NCBI GenBank assembly: GCA_037043455.1
Contig: JAWPHD010000287.1
Coordinates: 124,001 to 188,000, forward strand
DNA length: 64,000 nucleotides
From: Cyrtodaria siliqua
Taxonomy: Eukaryota; Mollusca; Bivalvia; Adapedonta; Hiatellidae
Direction: 5' to 3'
The position numbers were made by a program, and so were the translations under genes. Below, one piece after another: positions 23,373 to 33,627 of this stretch; the first letter of the stretch is position 1, and each line of letters starts with the position of its first letter. Under the pieces are notes generated by a model. It saw nothing but the letters and a program-made list of their open reading frames with translations, was not told the DNA's origin and did not search any database.

Positions 23373-23842
23373 TAAACCTAGACTATACAATAACCTGAAC
23401 ATCCAACCTAGACTATACAATAACCTGAACATCAACCCTAGACTATACAATAACCTGAACATCATCCCTAGACTATACAATAACCTGAACATCATCCCTA
23501 GACTATACAATAACCTGAACATCATCCCTAGACTATACAATAACCTGAACATCATCCCTAGACTATACAATAACCTGAACATCATCCCTAGACTATACAA
23601 TAACCTGAACATCAACCCTAGACTATACAATAACCTGAACATCATCCCTAGACTATACAATAACCTGAACATCATCCCTAGACTATACAATAACCTGAAC
23701 ATCAAACCTAGACTATACAATAACCTGAACATCAACCCTAGACTATACAATAACCTGAACATCATCCCTAGACTATACAATAACCTGAACATCATCCCTA
23801 GACTATACAATAACCCGAACATCAAACCTAGACTATACAATA
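23373..23842. repeat. 30-bp minisatellite, highly homogeneous array (16 units)
   Basis: There are sixteen units of exactly 30 bp with almost no change outside three bases (ATCATCC, ATCAACC or ATCAAAC). It is the same family as 21478-22256, but far younger or recently homogenised. Confidence 0.97.
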
Positions 23843-23904
23843 TATAATAATATATTAAGATATATTGAATGCTACATTTCCTGTTCGAACTTTCTACCTT
23901 TCTA

Positions 23905-24715
23905 CTTTTATATAATTTAAGATATGTTTTAGATGGAAACACTCAGGATAGGGTTAATATTTAGGCTTATATTAAGATATGTTGTAGAAGGCACCACTCA
24001 GTGCCAGGTTCATACATTAGGCATATATTAAGATATGCTGCAGAAGGCACCATTCAGGTTCAGGTTCATACATTAGACTTATATTAAGATATATTGTAGA
24101 AGGCATCACTCAGGGTCAGGTTCATTAATTAGGCTTATATTCACATATGTTGTCGATGGCATCACTCAGCGCCAGGTTCATACATTAGGCTTATATTAAG
24201 ATATGTTGTAAAAGGCAGCACCCAGGGCCAGGTTCACACATTAGGCTTATATTAGCATATGTTGTCGATGGCATCACTCAGGGCCAGGTTCATGCATTAT
24301 GCTTATATTAATGTATATTGAAAAGGCAATACTCAGGATTAGGTTTCTATTTTAGGTTTATGATAATATATGTGGTAGAAGGCAATACTCAGGGTCACGT
24401 TCACACATTAGGTAATAGTAAATTATGTTGTAAAGAGAAACACCCAAGTTCAGGTTCATATATTATGCTCATATTAAGATATGTTGTAAAAGGTATAGTT
24501 CAGTGTCCGATGTTGTAGAAGGCAACACTAAGGGTCAGGTTCATACATTCAGATATTATTTAATTATATTATAAAGGGCAACACACGGGATCAGGTTGAT
24601 ACACTAGCCTTATATAAACTTGTGTTGTAGAAGGCAACACTCAAGTCCATATTTATACAATAGACGCATATTAAGATAGGATGTAGATTCTCATATGATA
24701 TTTTCATACGAATAG
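23905..24715. repeat. 56-bp minisatellite array (~14 units)
   Basis: CAGGTTCATACATTAGGCTT plus ATATTAAGATATGTTGTAGA and AGGCA blocks recur exactly 56 bp apart at 24005, 24061, 24117, 24173 and 24229, then loosen. The same repeat forms a second array at 61085-61625. 24716-25038 shows nothing recognisable. Confidence 0.9.
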
Positions 24716-25038
24716 CATAATTATGCAGTTAAGAAATAAAATATTTCCAGCGCCAAATCAATACCTGGTGGGCACGACTTGAAGATCATCGATACCATGG
24801 TCAGCAGGACCGCAGTTTCAATGCGTTTCAAGTCCCAAACACCAAGCTGTAATTTCGCACAATAGAAACCCGCTAGAAATATACAATTTCTTATCTTACA
24901 TGGATTTGTATATATCATGATATACAATTTGTTGAGATATTGAACAAATACATATAATAGCTTTATCAAATTAAAACGTGTTGTTATTGTTATGATATTG
25001 TGTATACTATCTACATGTACTCGTAGAGGACTGCAGAG

Positions 25039-25233
25039 TGTTGTACATGGGCTATAAGAACGACATTCACTATGTGCTCTAACTAATATTTAATACATGT
25101 TAATCCAAGCTATGAAAGATACAGACTGCCTCTGCAGAACATAGACAAAACATATATACAGAGAATGCTCACGTACTCAGTGAGTCATGCTTAACACATG
25201 TGTGCTGTAGAGAGTTTATCAAATATCATAACA
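25039..25233 (-). repeat. Gypsy-1 3' LTR (195 bp)
   Basis: On the minus strand it runs TGTTATGATATTTGATA to TGTACAACA, a TG..CA terminus. It closely matches 29693-29881 with small indels, including a 3-bp difference at its start. Confidence 0.9.
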
Positions 25234-25626
25234 TCTCCTTCCTTTAGAAAAAGCTGATTTACTGATAATCTGATAATCTGTTTTCCAAGTCGCTGTGTCC
25301 ATAGGAGTAATTCACTCCAGTTCATTGAAGTAAACTGTAGCATCACTGTAGGTTCAGATTATCTTATTGTAGGAATGTTTTGTTCTTATCACTGTTAGTA
25401 TATCACATTGACTGTAATTTTATCCTTAAAACCACAACACATTTGTTTTACTGTCATTTTAGTGGCAATAATGTTTACATGGAAAATAACACATGTTATT
25501 TGGTTAATTAGAAATATTTGCATCTTGGTATCACATGATAACAAAACAAAATGTATGGCACAGAATTAATTGTTTTTACATTGACTCATTTATTTTTGAT
25601 TTAACAAGTCTGCCATATCGTGTGTG

Positions 25627-28600
25627 CTATTGTGACTCAGATGTTAGTAAACTTGACACAAGGAAACTGGGTAATGTTGTAACTGAGACATTTGGCTGTT
25701 GGTTAACGTCCTCATTTAACTGAGGTTCTGGTAGGGGTTTTACATATTCACTATCAGAACAGGCTTTGTCAATTACCTGTAGATCTGGGTCTAATGAATA
25801 TTGAGGTTTTTCATTGGATTTCATGAGGTGATGGCGATTTCTACGGTAACATGCACCATTATTAGTTTTGACCGAGTAAGATCTCTCATTGTGTTTTTGA
25901 GTAACAATCGCAGGCTTCCACAACTTGTTTTGTTGTTGAATCCTAACACGCATGCCCTATTTCAAGTGGTTTCAGTGGCTGTGTATTCCTATCAAAATAT
26001 GTTTTCCACTTCATTTTAGCTGAGTGCATGCTTTTGCGGACTTGTGCATGATTAGGTGTTATGGGGACAAGTTTCTTAGGAAGTGTAGGCATAACTGATC
26101 GCAGTTGCCTTCCCATTAGTAACTGTGCTGGCGAATAGCCACATTCTACTGGGGTAGAGCGATATTCCAATATCCCTATAAGAGTTTCTCTCCAATCAGC
26201 TTTTGCTTTTGACCAGATTCTTTTGACATTTTGGATCATTCTTTCTACCAGTCCATTACTTTGACTATGGTAAGGGCTAGTAAAACATGGTTGAACTCCC
26301 AGTCCTTTGCAAATTTCTCAAACTCCTGAGATGAATAGGATGGCCCACCATCTGATATGGTGACAAAAGGTATTCCCCATCGAGCACATATACCCTTCAT
26401 CATCTTGATCACGGTGCTACTTGTTGCATTTGAAAGTTGTTTAACTTCAAAATAGCGACTATAATAGTCGACTACTATAAGGTAAAATTTCCCATCTCAA
26501 GTAAACAAATCAGTTGCTACTGTTTGCCAGGGGTATTCTGGTATATCATGTGGAATCAGTGCTTCGTTGGAATTTGAATTCCTTCGCTCCAAACAGATAG
26601 GACATTTTGAAACCATATCGGTTATTTCTGATGACATTCTGGGCCAAAACATCAAATCACGGGCTCTTTTGAGACAGTTTTCAGTTCCCATGTGTCCTGA
26701 ATGTACAGTTTCTAACATGTTTGACCTGATAGCCTTGGGTATAACAATTTTCTCACCCTTCAGTATCAAACCGTCAGCATATGACAGTTCATCACGGTAA
26801 TTCCAAAATGCTGCTAATGGTGAAGGGCATTTAGATTTAGTGTCAGACCACTCTTGCTGTATAAACTCTTTAAGTAAGCGCATGTGCGGATCTTGATCTG
26901 TTTTGACTTGTAAATCTCTTAACTAACAGTCAGTAATAGGAAGATTTGACAGTACTGTGTGTACTTGTATGTCCATGCCTTCTGAGAGGCCAGGGTATGT
27001 GTCGGGTAGTGACTTACTTGACAGTGTGTCAGCCACGGGAATATTTTTACCACTTATATGTTTTACGTCGATACTGTAGCATTGTAGCTGTAGCATCATG
27101 CGTTGTAATCGAGGGGATGCCTAGTAAAGCGGCTTTTTCATGATTGATTCAAGTGGCTTGTGGTCACTTTCAACATATACCACTTTTTGACCATATACGT
27201 AATGATGGAATCGTTTGCATCCAAACAGAATGGCAAACATTTCCTTTTCAATCTGGGCATAATTTATTTCAGTCTTTGTAAGTGACTTCGAAGCAAATGC
27301 GATGGGTCGGCCTTCTTGTAAGAGTGTGGCTCCTAAACCGAACTTTGAGGCATCAGCTTGCAAAGTCAATGGCTTCTTGTTGTCATAGTACGGTAACACA
27401 TGTGTGTCAGTGACTATTTTCTTAACCCTTTGAAATGCTTCGGCTTGGGGCTTATCCCATGAAAATGAAACATGTTTTGCTAATTACTGGCGCATAGGGC
27501 TAGTAATCTCTGCTAGGTTTGGGACACATTTCGACAGATATTGTACCATGCCAAGGATAGTTTCGAGCTCTGCTCGATTTTGAGGAGGGTCCATGTCTAT
27601 AATTGCAGATACCTTTGAAGGATCTGGTTTGAGTCCTTGAGACGTCAAAATGTGTCCAAAGTAGTGTAATTCAGTGACACCTACTTCAAGCTTATCTGCA
27701 TTTAACCTGATGCCTCTTTCTCGGGATCGGTTCAGTACATGACGTAGATTTCTGTCATGTTCTTCTCTCGTTTTCCATGTAACAAGGATGTCGTCAACTA
27801 TGGTGACAATACCGTCTAACACCTCGTAAGTTTCATCTATTTTCCTTACAAACTCGCCTTGGCTCGAACTAAGCCCAAACGGTAGTCTCAAGTAACGATA
27901 TCGACCAAACGGAGTATTGAAAGTCGTTAGAAAGAATGATTCCTTATCAAGTTTTATTGCCCAGTAACCTGACTTAGCGTCGAGTTTTGTGCATCTGAGA
28001 GTTGTGGCAATATATCTTCAAATGTTCTCATAGGATAATGTGGAGTAGAGATAGCATTGTTGAGGTCTTTGGGGTCTAGGCATATTCTGAGCTCTCCGGA
28101 CTTAGGCTTCTCAACAACTACCATGGAATTAACCCAGTCAGTAGGTTCGGTGACCTTCTCGATAACATCAATAGATTCCATACGATCCAACTCTGTTTTG
28201 AGTTTGTCACTGGGACACGCCTTGGTGGGTGTACTATAGGGGTTGCTTTTGGGTTAATGTGAATTTTACATTCCCCAGCGAACAAACATATGCCTTGAAA
28301 AAGGTCATCGTATTCTTCAAGTACAGTCGCTTTGTCAAGAACGGTCTTGGGTATTGTGTTTGTGTCTAAAGAGTATACAAGCTTTATCAAGCCTAAGTTC
28401 ATGTTTGATTTCAACCCTACAATAGCTGGTGAACGAGTCTCTACAATATAGAAGCCTAATGTTTCTGCTTGCATACTGCGTTTGCATGGAAGTGTACAGT
28501 AACCGATTGTCTCCAATGTACCTCCATTATAGTCTGACAGTTTTCGGGGTGGCTTCTCAAGGGAGTGATACAGCTTAAGTTTATTAAACAAGTGTTTAGG

Positions 28601-28659
28601 TATAATATTGACTTGACTACCCATATCAATCTTAAACTCAATTTGGAAGAAGCGGGGAC
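25627..28659 (-). pseudogene. Gypsy-1 pol (protease, RT, RNase H, integrase)
   Basis: Protease: the catalytic D-S/T-G reads DMG (about 28626-28618), followed by SQVNIIP; the homologues keep DTG or DSG. RT: a frame to 27954 is broken by a small deletion just before the LDAKSG palm motif, then 27891-27484 carries LRLPFGL and IVDDILV. RNase H: 27399-27121, with LQADASKFGLGA, IEKEMFA and ESDHKPL. A CAG-like codon has become TAG at 27121-27123. Another stop splits the linker at about 26924. Integrase: the H/C zinc region at 26883-26497, then TGA in place of Trp after DLFT. The second Asp (SDGGPSY) and the last Glu are still encoded, in different frames. The C-terminal domain runs to 25627. It is inactive as it stands. 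Confidence 0.88.
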
Positions 28660-29601
28660 TACCTTTACCTCAGTGAAAGCCTGGTCGTTCCTAACATTTG
28701 AGTGCACACTATCCACACAATAATTATCCTCTTTATAATCGCTTTGAAAATCATAACTAAGTTCATGAACTGTTCCTGACCGGCACATTTTAGCAAAATG
28801 GTTGAATTTATGGCACTTGTCACAACGTTTTCCTTTTGCTGGGCAATTGCCACTTTTAAAATGCTTGTATCCACAGTTCCCACAAATCTCGTTGCTCCTT
28901 TTCTTTTGCAGTGTCAAATTATGATGTCCTGTGTTGGCGTCTCTTGTTTGATAATCCCGTCGAGCATCTTGCTGACCTCCATTGAACCCCTGACTTCTAA
29001 CCTTTGTTTCGTTTGATCGGACTGTGTTGACCGTATTTGTCCGACTGTCTTCGTTTTGAGATGCTAAAATGGATCTTAGTTGTTCTTGAGAGTACTAAAA
29101 ATGTTGAGCAATTTGGAAGATTTTGTCCAGTGTCAATGTTTCACCTTGATTTATCAGCTTCTGTCTTATTTTATCTGATGACGTGCCGAAAACGATGCGG
29201 TCACGTATCATTTCCTCCGAGTCCGTAAAATTACAGTATTTTGCTGCTAACCTAAGCTTTCTTACAAATTGCTCAATAGAGTCTGATCCTTGCGTAATGC
29301 TGTTGAATTTAAACCTGGAAAATATTGGGTTTAGTTTTGGTTGCACGTATGTCTTGTATTTCGCGTAAAATGTGTTCAACTTTTTGGCATCTTCCGCTGA
29401 ATTATCTGTCCAAGTTTGATGGATGTCACGCCCTTTTTCTCCGACCCAGATAAGAATGTACGACATCTTTTCTTCTTCCGACCTCGCTTTCAGCGGTCCA
29501 GAGAATACAAGCTTGCTGTGACGTTTAAATTTGTCCCATGCTTGGGGAAGATTTGTACTCTCCCAGTCCTTCTTCAGACACGAAACACCAAACTGTTCCA
29601 T
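28660..29601 (-). pseudogene. Gypsy-1 gag
   Basis: The ATG at 29601 opens a 168-residue frame with the gag core seen in gypsy-2 and gypsy-3 (LIWVGEKGRDI, then IRDRIVFGTSSDKIR). The frame ends in TAG at 29095-29097. One frame over, the protein continues through a Gln/Arg-rich linker to two zinc knuckles, CGNC-GYKH-FKSGNC and CDKC-HKFNH-FAKMC, near 28790-28880. So gag is split by a single frameshift. Gag would coat the RNA in the particle. The first knuckle is non-canonical in spacing, as in its relatives. Confidence 0.88.
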
Positions 29602-29679
29602 TTTGAATGTATTAATTCAACAATTAAACTTATAAATTCCAAGTAAAAAATTGTGTCCAATATTCCAAATTAATGTTTT

Positions 29680-29692
29680 ACTTCTGACACCA
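29680..29692 (-). promoter_or_regulatory. Gypsy-1 primer-binding site
   Basis: TGGTGTCAGAAGT directly abuts the 5' LTR on the minus strand, as expected for a tRNA 3'-end complement. Gypsy-3 has the near-identical TGGTGTCAGAAAT at 34707. The tRNA was not identified. Confidence 0.6.
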
Positions 29693-29881
29693 TGTTGTAC
29701 ATGGGCTATAAAAACGACAATCACTTTGTACTCTAACTAATATTTAATACCTAATCCAAGCTATGAAAGATACAGACTGCCTCTGCAGTACATAGAAAAA
29801 ACATATATACAGAGAATGCTCAGGTACTCAGTGAGTCATGCTTAACACATGTGTGCTGTAGAGAGTATATCAAATATCACA
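29693..29881 (-). repeat. Gypsy-1 5' LTR (189 bp)
   Basis: It ends CAACA (minus strand) next to the primer site. Divergence from the 3' LTR is several percent by eye, so the insertion is not recent. Confidence 0.9.
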
Positions 29882-30261
29882 AGCAAGGTTTTACGCAAGC
29901 GTAAAATAGCTGCCGAGAGAACATAGCATTATTTCTGAGAACAAAGTTTAACATAATAACAGACCAAGTCACGGGTGTTAAAACAATATTCAAAAACAGA
30001 GTTGTCACGGAGACGTAAACACGCCATGACCGTTTTTTTTACTCAATTTGAGTTACGCGAATCCTTGACATCCCTTACAAATTGATTACATATTCACCTT
30101 TGTAGCACGACGTGCTAAAGTACACATCAGCACAGAAATAGTGTGCATTACAATACATATAAACTGTTCACTGTTACCATGTGTAATTAGTTAAGGAACT
30201 GTTGCTACCTTACCATCAGCAATAATGAAACCAATGAAACTTAAAAAAATTAAAATAATCG
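29882..30261. other. Spacer between gypsy-1 and the SINE-like dimer
   Basis: A perfect hairpin TTTTACGC-AA-GCGTAAAA (29889-29906) lies 8 bp outside the gypsy-1 LTR, and TAGCACGACGTGCTA (about 30103) is a 15-bp palindrome. I see no gene. Confidence 0.45.
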
Positions 30262-30620
30262 GGCAATCAGCAGGCTTGAACCCTACCTTCCTCGGCAGTA
30301 ACACAGCGCCTCGACCGACTGCACTAATGAGGCTTGTGACCGTTCCGTCGCTAATATACATATAATAGTAATTCAGCTGATTACATGCTACCAATTGTGA
30401 ACGCTCGGCCAATCCCGTCATTCTTCGGGATCCGCGAAAAAAAGGGAAATCAGCAGGCTTGAACCCTACCTTCCTGGGCAGTAACAAGGCGCCTCGATCA
30501 ACTGCGCTATTGAGGCTTGTGAATGTTCCGTCGCTAATATACATATAATAGTAATTCAGCTGATTACATGCTACCAATCGTGAACGCTCGGCCAATCCCG
30601 TCATTCTTCGGGATCCCGCA
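30262..30620 (-). mobile_element. Tandem dimer of a tRNA-like SINE (two ~183-bp units)
   Basis: The two units start 183 bp apart (ATCAGCAGGCTTGAACCCTA at 30266 and 30449). On the minus strand each has an A-box-like TAGTGCAGTCGGTCGAGG or variant and a B-box-like GGTTCAAGCC about 35 bp on, which is tRNA spacing, but no acceptor stem pairs. Each unit also carries TATATGTATATTAGCGACGG and ends in a GGGATCC block. The long minus-strand open frame across both is a repeat effect. Units are about 93% identical by eye. Confidence 0.6.
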
Positions 30621-30635
30621 AAGTAGTGTACGAGA

Positions 30636-30994
30636 TGTTGCGAATGACATGCTACATTAGACTGGTTTACGAAAACGTCATTTCAGCAAGTGAAATGGTA
30701 ACCTTTCAACGTTACAAAATATGTGTTTATACCTTTCAAGTTTTTCAGACGAGTTCTCTAGGAATTCAAGTTGTAAAGCATGCTTAATGCCACTTACATG
30801 AGTCACAGTATGTTAACCATAGACAGATATAAAAGCTGAATAACACAGAGCATTGCTCTCACTGTTGTAACTTGATATATGATGGTCGATATGCATGCCT
30901 GTATATACTGTGTATATTGTTTAGTCGTATTAAAATAGCCAGCAGAGTTAGACGTGTGTTCCTCTTTGATAGCATCCTAACACGAAACACAACA
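30636..30994 (+). repeat. Gypsy-2 putative 5' LTR with promoter (~359 bp)
   Basis: It runs TGTTG to CAACA, with a TATA box ATATAAAAG at 30828-30836 and possible start sites about 30 bp on (GCTCTCACTG). TGGTATATT follows it where a primer site would lie. There is no second LTR to compare with, so the left edge is inferred from the TGTTG/CAACA pairing. Confidence 0.55.
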
Positions 30995-31131
30995 TGGTAT
31001 ATTAAATATTTCAATCAACGATTATAAAACGATCTTGACAGGATTGTTAGAAATTGGACATAATATAATAAATTAATTCGTGAAAAACCAACAACATCAA
31101 AATAGATTTATCTGGAATTCCGCAGCCAACA

Positions 31132-31675
31132 ATGGACTTTGATGATTTAAATCTTCCTGAGGCATGGAAAAAGTTACAACAGCACGTGGAGTTAATTTTC
31201 AACGATCAACTCAAAGGGAAAGATGAAGCCACCAGGATTTCATACTTGCTCTTGTGGGTTGGCGAAAAAGGGCGTGACATATACAATACGTGGGTATTGT
31301 TAGAAGACGACACAAAGTCTCTTGCTGTGCATTACGAACGTTACAAAAGGTATGTCCAGTCAAAGCTTAATCCAGTATTCGCTAGGTTTAAGTTCAACAA
31401 CGAGCTCCAAGGAAACGAATTCATTGAACAATATGTCACCAAGCAAAAGTGCAATTTCAAAGACCAAGACGGGATGATACGCGACAGGATAGTATTTGGA
31501 GTTTCGACCTCCAAAATACGAGAAGAGTTCATCAACGTTGGAGCTGACCTGACACTAGAAAAAGCGTTGCAAATATCTCAAAGTTTTGAATATGCACAAG
31601 AGCAACTGAAGACAATGAGCAAAATGGCAGCCCCAAATGTTCATGCAGTTCGACATAAACCGAAGAAGCAGCAGC

Positions 31676-31713
<38 letters not shown>

Positions 31714-31785
31714 CGCTATGGTACTGGGACACCTCAGCAAAAAGCAAGGAATCCATTAATGAGGGAGTCAAGCTCCTCATCATGA
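31132..31785 (+). CDS. Gypsy-2 gag with polyglutamine tract
   Basis: This frame of 217 residues begins MDFDDLNLPEAW and carries the family core (LLLWVGEKGRDIYNTW; IRDRIVFGVSTSKIRE). About five residues are missing near residue 105 compared with gypsy-1. A CAA/CAG run at 31669-31713 codes about 15 glutamines, absent from the other gag copies. The frame ends in TGA at 31783, one codon before the first zinc-knuckle Cys, so the RNA-binding knuckles are cut off unless the stop is read through. In the relatives there is no stop at this point, so it is probably a nonsense mutation. Confidence 0.85.
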
Positions 31786-32337
31786 TGTGGGAACTGTGGA
31801 TATTCACATTCAAAACGTGATGTATGCCACGCAAAAGGAAAGACATGTGACAAATGCAAAAAGCTTAATCACTTCGCCAAGGTGTACAGATCAAAAACAG
31901 TGCATGATTTAAGTTCTAATATGCAATGTGTTAAATTACGGGATAGTTATTTTGTTGATTTTGTACATAAATCAAAGGTTAGAGATAGCCAGGCTTTCGC
32001 AAATGTCAAGGTAGGTCCTGCTTCATTCCCAATAGAAGCTTGACACTGGCAGCCAAGTTAACATTATTCCCAAGCATATGTATGACAAACTTATGTTCTA
32101 CCACCCTCTCCAGAAACCACCCCGCACACTCTGATTATAATGGCGGTACCCTCAACACTGTAGGCTACTGTACTCTCCCATGTAAACATGGTAAATGCGA
32201 GCAAACCATGAGACTTTTACATTGTCAAGACGTGCTCTCCTGCAATAATAGGACTCAAATCATATGAGGAGTTAGGCCTCATAAAGTTAGTGTACTCAGT
32301 AGACCCTATATAGTCACAAAATACTGACAGCATTCTT
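31786..32337 (+). pseudogene. Gypsy-2 zinc knuckles and protease, frameshifted
   Basis: The knuckles follow in frame with gag. The second has lost its last Cys (CDKC-KKLNH-FAKVY). The protease site is intact as LDTGSQVNIIP at about 32039, but in a different frame from gag. Further shifts follow at about 32125. A DYNGGTL block is shared with gypsy-1. No continuous protein is possible. Confidence 0.8.
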
Positions 32338-33627
32338 ATGACTAAGACAACTGTACTTAAGGAATATGCTGATATGTTTCAAGGCATAAGTCTATTCCCT
32401 GGTGAATGCAACATTCACATTGCCAAATCTACCCTTGTTGTACATCCACCAAGACGTGTACCCGTTTTCCTACATGACAAAGTTAAGCAACAATTAGATT
32501 GTATGGAATCGGATGGTGTCATTGTCAAGGTCAAGACGCCTACCGATTGGGTTAATTCCATGGTAATCGTGGAGAAGCCACAGTCTGGCAAACTCCGTAT
32601 ATGCCTCGATTCCAAGGATTTGAACAAGGCTATATCTAGACCACACTATCCTTTAAAAACACTAGAGGATATATTGCCCAAGTTGTCTGGTGCAAGATAT
32701 TTTTCGAAGCTTGACGCTAGGTCTGGCTGCTGGAATATAAAACTTTCACACCAGTCATCGTTCCTTACTACCTTTAATACCCTGTTTGGACAGTATAGGT
32801 ATTTAAGACTTCCATTTGGACTCAAGGCAAGTCAAAATGAGTTCCAAAGGAAAATTGACGAACGTTTTGAGGGGTTAGATGGGATAGTCTCAATAGTTGA
32901 CGACATCCTAGTAACTGGTCAAACACAGAAGGAGCATGACACACACTTACGTAATGTAATGAAACGAGCTCGAGAAATGGGCATCAGGTTTAACGTGGAA
33001 AAAGTTGAAGTAGGTGCTACAGAGGTACCATACTTCGGGCACATTTTGACTGCAGAAGATCTTAAACCAGATCCATCAAAAGTGTCTGCCATTAATGATA
33101 TGGATCCTCCCAAAAACCGTTCAGAATTAGAAACCATTCTTGGTACGGTCAATTTCTTATCAAAATTTAAACCAAACCTATCAACAGCCACAGGTCCTCT
33201 TAGGAAACTGTTGTCGAAGAATGTAGAATTTGTATGGGACTCGCAGCATGACGCCGCGTTTTTGAAAGTCAAACAAATTCCTGTATTAGCGTATTATGAC
33301 CCCAATATACCGCTGACACTTCAGGTTGACAGTTCCAAGTTCGGGCTTGGAGCGACACTATTACAAAGAGGAAATCCTATTGCCTTTGCTTCTAAGTCTC
33401 TTACTCCCACAGAAATAAATTACGCGGAATCTGAAAAAGAAATGTTTGCTATTCTCTTTGGATGCAAGCGATTTCACCAATTTGTCTATGGTAGAGACGT
33501 GACAGAAGAAAGTGACCATTTGCCAATAGAGACAATTAGAAAGAAGCCTCTTTATCAAGCTCCCGAAAGGTTACAGCGTATGATGTTACAGTTACAGCGC
33601 TATAATCTTAATGTTACACACAGATAG
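32338..33627 (+). CDS. Gypsy-2 reverse transcriptase-RNase H, 3'-truncated
   Basis: This frame of 429 residues is open throughout. RT (about 30-250): LDARSG with its Asp at 127, LRLPFGL at 156-162, IVDDILV with the Asp pair at 188-189. RNase H (about 318-400): Asp331 in QVDSSKFGLGA, Glu366/368 in SEKEMFA, Asp393 in ESDHLPI. It copies RNA to DNA and degrades the RNA strand in the particle. A small deletion near residue 314 shortens the RT/RNase H joint. The last residue from the element is His428 of NVTH; the final Arg and the stop come from the GATA tail of the adjoining LINE. No integrase remains. Confidence 0.88.
   Translation: MTKTTVLKEYADMFQGISLFPGECNIHIAKSTLVVHPPRRVPVFLHDKVKQQLDCMESDGVIVKVKTPTDWVNSMVIVEKPQSGKLRICLDSKDLNKAISRPHYPLKTLEDILPKLSGARYFSKLDARSGCWNIKLSHQSSFLTTFNTLFGQYRYLRLPFGLKASQNEFQRKIDERFEGLDGIVSIVDDILVTGQTQKEHDTHLRNVMKRAREMGIRFNVEKVEVGATEVPYFGHILTAEDLKPDPSKVSAINDMDPPKNRSELETILGTVNFLSKFKPNLSTATGPLRKLLSKNVEFVWDSQHDAAFLKVKQIPVLAYYDPNIPLTLQVDSSKFGLGATLLQRGNPIAFASKSLTPTEINYAESEKEMFAILFGCKRFHQFVYGRDVTEESDHLPIETIRKKPLYQAPERLQRMMLQLQRYNLNVTHR

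Larger units (their letters stand above)
25039..29881 (-). mobile_element. Gypsy-1: Ty3/gypsy LTR retrotransposon, degenerate
   Basis: The element is 4843 bp with LTRs at both ends (25039-25233 and 29693-29881) and runs on the minus strand in the order gag, zinc knuckles, protease, reverse transcriptase, RNase H, integrase, which is the Ty3/gypsy order. A polypurine tract (AAAGGAAGGAGA, minus strand, 25234-25245) precedes the 3' LTR. A primer-binding-site-like TGGTGTCAGAAGT follows the 5' LTR. Frameshifts and stops break gag and pol. There is no matching 4-6-bp duplication outside the LTRs. The lineage may be Mag-like (an IVDD reverse-transcriptase box), but this is not certain. Confidence 0.92.
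30636..33620 (+). mobile_element. Gypsy-2: 3'-truncated Ty3/gypsy element
   Basis: It has a 5' LTR, gag, zinc knuckles, protease, RT and RNase H in order. Pol then stops dead at 33620, where a minus-strand LINE 3' tail begins. No integrase or 3' LTR follows. Protein similarity places it closest to gypsy-1. Confidence 0.88.

Noticed and set aside
23296..23942. Opposed 183- and 192-residue frames of decapeptide repeats
   Set aside because: A 30-bp array keeps all phases open on both strands. It is periodic DNA, not a repeat protein.
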